Below, piece after piece: positions 1-5,605 of a stretch of DNA of 9,705 nucleotides. A model generated the notes under the pieces. The model was not told where the DNA came from and did not search any database. It saw only the letters and a list, made by a program, of their open reading frames with translations. Source of the DNA: Actinomycetota bacterium (GTDB taxonomy: Bacteria; Actinomycetota; Actinomycetes; Nanopelagicales; Nanopelagicaceae). The position numbers and the translations under genes were made by a program. How positions within the stretch are numbered: position 1 is the stretch's first letter; every line of letters begins with the position of its first letter. The stretch is from assembly GCA_009700405.1 (NCBI GenBank), contig WLMD01000053.1:1-9705 (forward strand), in the 5' to 3' direction.

Positions 1-61
1 TGCGCACTGGCAAATCCACCCGCACGTTCTAATGTGCTGAGAACTCGAGGATTTGAACGGC

Positions 62-802
62 TCAACCGATATTCCCAACAATTAGCCACATTGCGACAAC
101 ACCAATAACAGTCATGAGCATTGTGATTTTAGAAGGATGGCGTGAATGTGCCTCGGGTAAAATATGAGAAGTCGCAAGGTAGATAACAAATCCTGAAAAC
201 ATAGCCAGGTAAATCGCTAGAGCTGGATCACTAATAACAACGTATGTGCCAAGAGTTGCGCCACCGATGCGCATGATTGCATCAAGCCCTAAGAGTCCAA
301 TTGCACGCTTGGTCCAATGGCCACTCTTAATGAGAAGAGAAACCGTATTTAGTCCATCTGAAAATGCGTGTGACAAAATTGCGAAGAAGACGGCTAAACC
401 AAGTGCATTGCTAATCTTAAATGAAAGGCCTAACGCGACACCGTCAAGAAAGACATGCCCGCCCATAGCAAGTGCGCCGAGAGTTCCGGCAATATTTACC
501 GAGTGGTCATGCTCATGACCGTAATCTGATTCGGCGGGTTCATGTGCTCCAAAGATTTGCTCAGCAAAGTGAAGTGCTAAGAAGCCCACAACAAATGCAA
601 TTGAGACAACAGGAACATTGCCAAAAGTCTGTGTATTTAGCTCAAAGACTTCAGGTAATAAATCAAAGGCGACAAGTCCAAGCAATAGACCTGCAGAAAG
701 CCCAAGGATTAAGTGGAGTCGATCCCGAGATCTAATAGCGAGAAAACCACCAGCAGAAGTTGCTATGGCGGTGACTGCGGCAAGAGCGATGGCAATATTC
801 AT
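62..802 (-). CDS. ZIP-family divalent metal (probably zinc) transporter
   Basis: This is a polytopic membrane protein of 246 aa, a normal length for bacterial ZIP (ZupT/GufA-like) carriers, which move Zn2+ or related divalent metals into the cytoplasm. Visible features are about eight hydrophobic segments, a histidine-rich loop HEHDH (residues 96-100) between the third and fourth, and the two family metal-site motifs: HVFLDG (116-121) in TM4 and HAFSDG (145-150) in TM5. In many ZIPs the latter is HEIPEG, so an acidic residue is replaced here but the H...D pattern is kept. HILPEAH follows at 213-219. An in-frame ATG lies six codons upstream at 820, but I prefer the ATG at 802. A -10 box lies exactly 6 bases before it, implying a leaderless mRNA, and the upstream ATG lies before that transcription start. 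The gene is divergent from the ABM-like gene, with a Zur-like palindrome between them. The family is confident; the metal specificity is inferred. Confidence 0.9.
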   Translation of the reverse strand: MNIAIALAAVTAIATSAGGFLAIRSRDRLHLILGLSAGLLLGLVAFDLLPEVFELNTQTFGNVPVVSIAFVVGFLALHFAEQIFGAHEPAESDYGHEHDHSVNIAGTLGALAMGGHVFLDGVALGLSFKISNALGLAVFFAILSHAFSDGLNTVSLLIKSGHWTKRAIGLLGLDAIMRIGGATLGTYVVISDPALAIYLAMFSGFVIYLATSHILPEAHSRHPSKITMLMTVIGVVAMWLIVGNIG

Positions 803-808
803 GGCAGG

Positions 809-837
809 AAAATAGCACATATGAAAACGGTTGTCAT
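809..837 (-). promoter_or_regulatory. Promoter of the ZIP transporter gene (leaderless)
   Basis: Read on the minus strand, ATGACA (837-832, five of six matches to TTGACA) is followed by a 17-bp spacer and TATTTT (814-809), which is preceded by TG one base upstream (TGC-TATTTT, an extended -10). Six bases after the -10 comes ATG at 802, so transcription should begin on or beside the A of the start codon. There is no Shine-Dalgarno sequence. Spacing and motif quality make this the best promoter in the window. Confidence 0.65.
822..836. promoter_or_regulatory. Putative Zur/Fur-family operator (7-1-7 palindrome)
   Basis: The sequence TGAAAACGGTTGTCA is a 15-bp imperfect palindrome with arms TGAAAAC and GTTGTCA around a central G; six of seven positions pair symmetrically. 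From memory, actinobacterial Zur sites have the form TGAAAAT-n-ATTTTCA, and 12 of 15 positions agree here. A further TTTTCA at 837-842 repeats the outer half-site. The element lies across the -35 boxes of both divergent promoters, where a repressor would block both. Placement next to a ZIP importer supports zinc repression. The regulator itself is not in the window, so the assignment is inferred. Confidence 0.5.
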
Positions 838-860
838 TTTCACTATTGGGGCAGTAGGCT
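831..860 (+). promoter_or_regulatory. Promoter of the ABM-like gene (leaderless)
   Basis: TTGTCA (831-836, five of six matches to TTGACA), an 18-bp spacer and TAGGCT (855-860, fits TAnnnT) are followed by exactly six bases and then ATG at 867. There is no ribosome binding site before the ATG, as expected for a leaderless transcript. The -35 box is the reverse complement of, and overlaps, the -35 box of the divergent ZIP promoter. Confidence 0.5.
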
Positions 861-866
861 CACCGC

Positions 867-1151
867 ATGATCGCAATTGCTCGTTTTAGCGTCCCGTTGG
901 CTTCGGCTCTTGAATTTCACGCCCAGATTGAGGCGGCTCGATTAGCCCTCGCCGAATGTGTTGGGTATCTAGGTGGGGAGCACGGCCAAAATCTCGATGA
1001 TCCAACCCTGTGGGTGTTGATGACTACGTGGGAAAATGTTGGCTCATATCGACGCGCACTGAGTTCAATGAGAGTAAAGATGGAAGCGATTCCACTATTA
1101 GCTCGAGCGATTGACGAACCAGGAGCCTATGAAAATAGCCAGAGCCAGTAA
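867..1151 (+). CDS. Small ABM-like (dimeric alpha/beta barrel) protein
   Basis: This 94-aa soluble protein has the size and beta-alpha-beta layout of the antibiotic biosynthesis monooxygenase (ABM) superfamily: an N-terminal strand MIAIARFSV, a helix around residues 12-32 (FHAQIEAARLALAE), a strand with LWVLMTTWEN (48-57) typical of the central part of these domains, and a helix with YRRALSSMRV (61-70). Members form dimers. Some are true oxygenases or haem-degrading enzymes, and many in actinobacteria have no known role. No specific catalytic residues can be assigned here. It starts six bases after a -10 box and shares a control region, including a Zur-like palindrome, with the ZIP gene. Its stop lies 68 bases before the preferred glyS start, so read-through into glyS is possible. 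The fold is moderately confident; function is unknown. Confidence 0.7.
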   Translation: MIAIARFSVPLASALEFHAQIEAARLALAECVGYLGGEHGQNLDDPTLWVLMTTWENVGSYRRALSSMRVKMEAIPLLARAIDEPGAYENSQSQ

Positions 1152-1164
1152 ACTTAGGAAATAA

Positions 1165-1191
1165 GGGTTGCAGCTACTGTAGTTGTGCACC
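1165..1191 (+). other. Possible small hairpin in the glyS leader
   Basis: CAGCTA (1171-1176) and TAGTTG (1180-1185) can pair around a three-base loop, with one G-U pair. With a bulge the stem may extend to GGT/ACC. No U-run follows, so it is not a standard terminator, and the roughly 70-base leader is far too short for a glycine T-box. A TACTGT (1175-1180) inside it could alternatively be a weak -10. Support is low. Confidence 0.2.
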
Positions 1192-1209
1192 GCCGACAGC
1201 CAGCCGGAT

Positions 1210-1213
1210 GGAG
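1210..1213 (+). promoter_or_regulatory. Ribosome binding site deciding the glyS start
   Basis: GGAG lies six bases before the GTG at 1220. The in-frame ATG at 1208 overlaps this motif and has no purine-rich sequence upstream, so the GTG is the better start. The resulting N-terminus (MATDRLETIVSLAKRRGF) also begins where known actinobacterial GlyS proteins begin. Confidence 0.65.
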
Positions 1214-1219
1214 ATTGTT

Positions 1220-2599
1220 GTGGCCACGGATCGTTTAGAAACCATAGTTAGTTTGGCCAAGCGCCGAGGATTTGTTTACCCATCGAGTGAAATTTATGGT
1301 GGCCTTCGAGCTGCATGGGATTACGGCCCATTGGGTATTGAATTAAAAAATAACGTAAAGCGTCAATGGTGGAAATCCATGGTCACTGGTCGTGAGGATG
1401 TAGTTGGGCTTGATTCATGCGTCATCTTGGCTCGCGAAGTATGGGAAGCGTCAGGTCACGTTTCTACTTTTTCTGACCCACTTACTGAGTGCACCTCGTG
1501 TCACAAAAGATATCGCGCCGATCATTTAGAAGAGGCATTCGCTGCCAAGAATAAGCGCCAACCAGAATCGTTAGCTGAAGTAAATTGCCCTGCTTGCGGA
1601 AACAAAGGCCAGTTCACTACACCTAAACAATTTTCAGGTTTACTCAAAACATATCTTGGGCCAGTTGAAGACGAATCTGGCTTGGCTTATTTGCGACCAG
1701 AGACGGCGCAAGGAATCTTCATCAATTTTGATAACGTGGCCACGACGTCACGCAAGAAGCCACCCTTTGGGATCGGACAAATCGGAAAATCCTTCCGCAA
1801 TGAAATCACTCCTGGAAACTTCATTTTCCGAACACGTGAATTTGAGCAGATGGAGATGGAGTTTTTTGTTGTTCCGGGAACGGATGAGGATTGGCATCAA
1901 TACTGGATTGATACCCGCATGGCTTGGTACACCGACCTTGGTATTAATCCCGAGCGCCTTCGCGTTTACGATCACCCGAAAGAGAAACTTTCGCACTATT
2001 CCAAACGCACGGCAGATATTGAATATAAGTTTGAATTCGCCGGAACCGAGTGGGGCGAGCTAGAGGGCATTGCAAACCGCGGAGATTTTGACCTTAAGGC
2101 GCATTCGACCGCTTCAGGTAAAGATCTTTCATGGTTTGATCAAGAAAAGAATGAGCGATGGACTCCTTATGTCATCGAACCTGCAGCAGGAGTCGATCGT
2201 TGCACGCTCACTTTCTTGATGGATGCCTTCACTGAAGATGAAGCACCAAACAGTAAAGGTGAAATGGAAAAGAGAGCGGTTCTTAAGCTTGACCATCGCC
2301 TTGCACCTGTTAAAGCCGCAGTTTTGCCGCTTTCGCGCAATGCCGATCTCTCGCCAAAGGCACGGGATCTCGCTGCTCAATTGCGAAAGAATTGGAATAT
2401 TGATTTCGATGATGCAGGTGCGATCGGGCGTCGCTATCGCCGACAAGATGAAATCGGAACGCCGTATTGCATCACAGTGGATTTCGATACATTGGATGAT
2501 CAAGCGGTAACAATCCGCAACCGCGACACAATGGGGCAAGAGCGCATTGCACTTGATCAGGTAGAGGCATGGCTAGCGCCACGACTACTCGGAGCATAA
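1220..2599 (+). CDS. glyS: Glycine--tRNA ligase, dimeric (alpha2) class II type
   Basis: The enzyme charges tRNA-Gly with glycine using ATP in the cytoplasm. From the GTG start the product is 459 aa, normal for the single-chain bacterial/archaeal-eukaryotic type (sometimes named glyQS). Visible signatures are the N-terminal KRRGFVYPSSEIYGG; a zinc-ribbon insertion with cysteine pairs CTSC (91-94) and CPAC (123-126); RPETAQGIF (159-167); class II motif 2, FRNEITPG followed by FRTREFEQMEMEFF; motif 3 around GVDR (325-328); and a C-terminal anticodon-binding domain beginning near APVKAAVLPL and containing GRRYRRQDEIGTPYCITVD. An ATG at 1208 would add four residues, but the Shine-Dalgarno GGAG favours the GTG at 1220. 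The gene opens a tightly packed run, and its last 31 bases overlap dusB in another frame. Identity is very secure. Confidence 0.97.
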   Translation: MATDRLETIVSLAKRRGFVYPSSEIYGGLRAAWDYGPLGIELKNNVKRQWWKSMVTGREDVVGLDSCVILAREVWEASGHVSTFSDPLTECTSCHKRYRADHLEEAFAAKNKRQPESLAEVNCPACGNKGQFTTPKQFSGLLKTYLGPVEDESGLAYLRPETAQGIFINFDNVATTSRKKPPFGIGQIGKSFRNEITPGNFIFRTREFEQMEMEFFVVPGTDEDWHQYWIDTRMAWYTDLGINPERLRVYDHPKEKLSHYSKRTADIEYKFEFAGTEWGELEGIANRGDFDLKAHSTASGKDLSWFDQEKNERWTPYVIEPAAGVDRCTLTFLMDAFTEDEAPNSKGEMEKRAVLKLDHRLAPVKAAVLPLSRNADLSPKARDLAAQLRKNWNIDFDDAGAIGRRYRRQDEIGTPYCITVDFDTLDDQAVTIRNRDTMGQERIALDQVEAWLAPRLLGA

Positions 2600-3735
2600 C
2601 TCCCTTAATTCTTCGTTTAGCTGACGGCGATTATTCGATTAATCCTCCAGTTGTTTTGGCACCGATGGCGGGCATAACCAACGCCCCCTTTCGAACTTTG
2701 TGCCGCGAACAAGGTGCCGGACTTTTCGTTTCAGAGATGGTTACAGCACGCGCGCTCATTGAACGCCGTCCAGAAACTTTGCGAATGATTGTGCCTGGCA
2801 AAGGTGAATGGCCTCGGTCGGTTCAGTTATATAGCGTTGACCCATCTGCCATGAAAGCTGCAGTGACAATGCTTGGCAAAGAAAACCTTGCAGACCACAT
2901 CGATATGAATTTTGGTTGCCCTGTTCCTAAAGTAACGCGCAAAGGTGGCGGGGCAGCGCTGCCTTACAAGCGCAGACTTTTTGCATCAATTGTTGACGCA
3001 GCAGTTGAAGCAGCAAAACCTTTTGGAATTCCAGTAACGGTAAAGATGCGCGTCGGTATTGATAGCGATCACTTAACCTATTTAGAAGCAGCAACGACGG
3101 CCGCCAACTTAGGCGTTAATTGGGTGGCGCTGCATGCGCGAACGGCGCAACAAATGTATGAAGGCAAATCTGATTGGTCAGCAATCTCGCGACTCGTTGA
3201 GCATCTCAAACCAACAGGTGTACCTGTTCTTGGCAACGGAGATATTTGGAGCGGAGCTGATGGGCTTTCTATGATGAATGAAACCGGGTGCGCGGGCGTG
3301 GTTGTCGGGCGCGGCTGCCTTGGGCGCCCGTGGTTATTCGCCGATTTAGTGGCCGCTTTTTCAGCCGATGAAACAAGACAATTGCCAACTCTCTTTCAAG
3401 TGCGAGAGATCATGTTTAGGCACGGTCAACTCATGGTTGAGTATTTCGAATCAGAGGAACGCGGTTGTCGCGATTTGCGCAAACACATGGCCTGGTACCT
3501 TAAAGGTTTTAGAGTGCACAGCGCGTTGCGACGTCAATTTGGAATGGTTTCTTCGCTGGCTGAGTTTCGAGGACTTCTCGATCAATTAGTTGATCAGCCA
3601 TACCCAGTTGCAGTTGGTGACGCGCCGCGTGGGCGGACAAGTCACGGTCGACCAGTTACTCTTCCAGATGGATGGCTTAGAGACCCCGATGAGCTAGCCC
3701 ATATTGAATTAGAAGATGCGTTTTCAGGGGGATGA
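2569..3735 (+). CDS. dusB: tRNA-dihydrouridine synthase, DusB/NifR3 family
   Basis: This FMN-dependent flavoenzyme reduces specific uridines of the tRNA D-loop to dihydrouridine with NAD(P)H. At 388 aa it has the usual TIM-barrel then helical C-terminal layout. Motifs in order: APMAGITNAPFR (31-42); GLFVSEMVTARAL (51-63); SVQLYSVDP; DMNFGCPVPKVTRKGGG (112-128) with the catalytic cysteine at 117; the FMN-contacting VKMRVG (158-163); HARTAQQMYEGKSDW (189-203); and the phosphate-binding GNGDI (222-226) and VVVGRGCLGRPWLF (244-257). The ATG at 2569 lies inside glyS, so translation is probably coupled. Its ribosome site is poor, and the first ~20 residues look less conserved than the barrel, so the true start could be slightly later, although no ATG, GTG or TTG codon occurs in that stretch. 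The paralogue class is assigned by motif resemblance. Confidence 0.94.
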   Translation: MASATTTRSITPLILRLADGDYSINPPVVLAPMAGITNAPFRTLCREQGAGLFVSEMVTARALIERRPETLRMIVPGKGEWPRSVQLYSVDPSAMKAAVTMLGKENLADHIDMNFGCPVPKVTRKGGGAALPYKRRLFASIVDAAVEAAKPFGIPVTVKMRVGIDSDHLTYLEAATTAANLGVNWVALHARTAQQMYEGKSDWSAISRLVEHLKPTGVPVLGNGDIWSGADGLSMMNETGCAGVVVGRGCLGRPWLFADLVAAFSADETRQLPTLFQVREIMFRHGQLMVEYFESEERGCRDLRKHMAWYLKGFRVHSALRRQFGMVSSLAEFRGLLDQLVDQPYPVAVGDAPRGRTSHGRPVTLPDGWLRDPDELAHIELEDAFSGG

Positions 3736-3736
3736 A

Positions 3737-4366
3737 ATGCTGATCATTAAGCTAATGCGAAAGACAATTGGCATCCTTGTTTTACTTGCAATCGTTTTCC
3801 CAGCATTTGCAATTGGCAAGACTTGGTATGTCGCGCGCCAAGACACAATTGCACCTTCGGATGTCATTGTCGTTTTAGGAACAGCGCAATATGACGGAGT
3901 CCCATCTGATGCCCTTAGAGCGCGCTTAGTGGAAGCGAAACTACTCTTTAGTTCAGGTTATGCGACTGCAATCATTACTGTCGGAGCCGGGGCACCAGGT
4001 GACCGAACAACTGAAGCCGCATCTAGCAAAGCATGGCTTGTAAAGCATGGGATTAAGTCATCAGATATAACAGCGATTCCTAAAGGACGAGATACATTCG
4101 TCAGCACACAAAGTTATATTGCTGAGATGAAGCGCCGAGATTTTCGTTCTGTTTTGATAGTCACTGACCCTTTTCATTGTTTGCGAGCAACAACTATCGC
4201 CAATGACATGGGAGCAAAAGGTATCTGTGCGCAGGTTCGCACCGGGCCAAACGCGTGGGGCAGAGCGTCTCTGCATTATTTGGTGCGAGAAACGGGCGCC
4301 TATCTTGCCTATATTTCCCTTGGCCGCCGCGGAATTCACTTAAGCGACCATTTGGGTCAGGCTTAA
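3737..4366 (+). CDS. YdcF/SanA-like DUF218 membrane-anchored protein
   Basis: The 209-aa product has an N-terminal transmembrane helix or uncleaved signal (about residues 10-28, after a basic MLIIKLMRKT) and an extracytoplasmic DUF218 domain. Family marks are SDVIVVLGTAQYDGVPSDALRARL (split here as 41-50 and 51-63), AIITVGAGAPGDRTTEA (78-94), GRDTFVSTQSY (117-127), VLIVTDPFHCLRA (139-151) and RETGAYLAYISLG near the end. DUF218 proteins include SanA of enteric bacteria, linked to envelope barrier function, and YdcF; their biochemical activity is unsettled. I place the start at ATG 3737, one base after the dusB stop and behind a GGGGGA ribosome site at 3727-3732, rather than the in-frame ATG at 3716, which lies inside dusB. 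It ends one base before dgt. The family is secure; function is not. Confidence 0.88.
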   Translation: MLIIKLMRKTIGILVLLAIVFPAFAIGKTWYVARQDTIAPSDVIVVLGTAQYDGVPSDALRARLVEAKLLFSSGYATAIITVGAGAPGDRTTEAASSKAWLVKHGIKSSDITAIPKGRDTFVSTQSYIAEMKRRDFRSVLIVTDPFHCLRATTIANDMGAKGICAQVRTGPNAWGRASLHYLVRETGAYLAYISLGRRGIHLSDHLGQA

Positions 4367-4367
4367 C

Positions 4368-5591
4368 ATGATTGAAGTAGGCCAATACAGCGAAAGTGAC
4401 TTAGAGCGTTTTGTATACGAACCAGCAAAGCGCGCAGGGCGTACTGAATTTATGCGAGATCGCGCGCGCGTGATTCATTCAGCCTCCCTGAGAAGGCTCG
4501 GCGCAAAAACGCAAGTTGCCGTTCCTGGCGAAAATGATTTTCAACGTACTCGATTGACTCATTCATTAGAAGTTGCCCAGATTGGTCGCGAACTTGGAGA
4601 CTCCCTGGGCGCTGACCCAGACTTACTTGATACCTCCTGCCTTTCACACGATTTAGGGCACCCGCCATTTGGTCATAATGGCGAAGGAGCCCTAGCCGAC
4701 TTGGCAGAAAGTTGCGGTGGCTTTGAAGGCAATGCACAGAGTTTTAGATTGCTGACACGCCTTGAAGCAAAGACGCTTTCACCCGAAGGTCGATCCGTTG
4801 GCCTAAATCTTTCACGTGCCTCACTTGATGCAGTTACGAAATACCCATGGGGTAAGTCAGACGGTGTCAGAAAGTTTGGCGTTTATGAGGATGATTTAGA
4901 GATCTTTACCTGGATGCGCAACTCAACATCAGAGAAAAGACGATGCATCGAAGCACAGATTATGGATTGGTCTGACGATGTTTCGTATTCGGTGCATGAT
5001 TTGGAGGATGCCCTTGTTGCCAATCAAGTGACCGTTGCTGACTTCGAGAAGGACCTTCCCTTATTGCATGAAGTCATGCGCACGGATTATGGAATAGATG
5101 TTTCAGAAAGCGATGCACGAGATGCACTAGAACGGTTACAGCAGTTGTCATGCTGGCCGGCACACTACGACGGAACTCATAAATCCTTAGCAAGGTTAAA
5201 AGACCTTACAAGTCAGCTCATTGGTCGATTTGTTCTCTCTGCAGAACTTGAGACGAGAAAGGTTCATGGCAATAAAAAACTTACTCGATACAGCGCTGAT
5301 TTAGAGGTTCCTATGGAACAACGTATTGAGGTGGGATTGTTAAAATCTGTCGCGGGTCATTATTTGATTAGTGCGCCATTTGCTCAAGAGCGCTATGCAA
5401 GGCAACGTGTGGTTATTACCGAACTTGTTGAAGTCTTGTTTGCCGGCGCACCACATGCTCTTGATTCAATCTTCTTGGAAGACTGGCATCGCGCCACGAC
5501 GGATTCCCAACGACTTCGGGTGGTTATCGACCAAGTGGCAAGCCTGACTGATACTGGCGCCTATGCCCTTCATTCTCGTTTGATCGCGTAG
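4368..5591 (+). CDS. dgt: dGTP triphosphohydrolase-like HD-domain protein
   Basis: This HD-superfamily enzyme, 407 aa, hydrolyses dNTPs (classically dGTP) to the deoxynucleoside and triphosphate, controlling the nucleotide pool for replication. The actinobacterial form is recognisable from RARVIHSASLRRLGAKTQV (32-50) and TRLTHSLEVAQIGRELG (61-77). Metal ligands are H65, H94 and D95 within CLSHDLGHPPFGHNGE, plus an aspartate in MDWSDDVSYSVHDLEDAL (199-216). GGFEGNAQSFRLLTRLE (117-133) and NLSRASLDAVTKYPW (147-161) are also family blocks. Length is in the usual range for the shorter dGTPase-like group, whose substrate preference often differs from E. coli Dgt, so strict dGTP specificity should not be assumed. 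It starts one base after the DUF218 gene, with a weak AGG at proper spacing, and ends 14 bases before dnaG. A dgt-dnaG pairing is common in actinobacteria, to my knowledge. Confidence 0.95.
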   Translation: MIEVGQYSESDLERFVYEPAKRAGRTEFMRDRARVIHSASLRRLGAKTQVAVPGENDFQRTRLTHSLEVAQIGRELGDSLGADPDLLDTSCLSHDLGHPPFGHNGEGALADLAESCGGFEGNAQSFRLLTRLEAKTLSPEGRSVGLNLSRASLDAVTKYPWGKSDGVRKFGVYEDDLEIFTWMRNSTSEKRRCIEAQIMDWSDDVSYSVHDLEDALVANQVTVADFEKDLPLLHEVMRTDYGIDVSESDARDALERLQQLSCWPAHYDGTHKSLARLKDLTSQLIGRFVLSAELETRKVHGNKKLTRYSADLEVPMEQRIEVGLLKSVAGHYLISAPFAQERYARQRVVITELVEVLFAGAPHALDSIFLEDWHRATTDSQRLRVVIDQVASLTDTGAYALHSRLIA

Positions 5592-5592
5592 G

Positions 5593-5598
5593 TAGAAT
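5593..5598 (+). promoter_or_regulatory. Candidate leaderless dnaG promoter (-10 box)
   Basis: TAGAAT, a strong actinobacterial -10 match, lies in the 14-base gap between dgt and dnaG, with seven bases between it and the dnaG ATG. There is no good Shine-Dalgarno close to the ATG. The corresponding -35 region (TTCATT at 5569-5574, 18-bp spacer) is poor. The arrangement suggests dnaG can also be transcribed separately from the upstream run as a leaderless message. Confidence 0.45.
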
Positions 5599-5605
5599 CT
5601 AAGCC

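Noticed and set aside
22..37. Small hairpin GCACG...TGTGC as a terminator
   Set aside because: The stem is only 5 bp with a wobble and no U-run follows on either strand.
38..61. GGATTTGAAC-like stretch resembling the T-arm of a minus-strand tRNA
   Set aside because: The flanking bases do not form a T-stem, and no acceptor, anticodon or D-arm partner is present.
1..108. An open plus-strand frame from base 1 to a TAA at 106-108, antisense to the end of the ZIP gene
   Set aside because: The roughly 35 residues match no family I recognise and would overlap the ZIP gene by 47 bases; the other two plus frames also stop early (30-32, 38-40). Only the first 61 bases are outside a supported gene, and nothing can be called there.
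803..820. Upstream ATG at 820 as the ZIP start
   Set aside because: It lies upstream of the transcription start implied by the -10 box at 814-809 and has no ribosome site.
1748..2539. Minus-strand open frames opposite glyS
   Set aside because: They show no domain, promoter or ribosome site and mirror the codon pattern of a highly conserved gene on the other strand.
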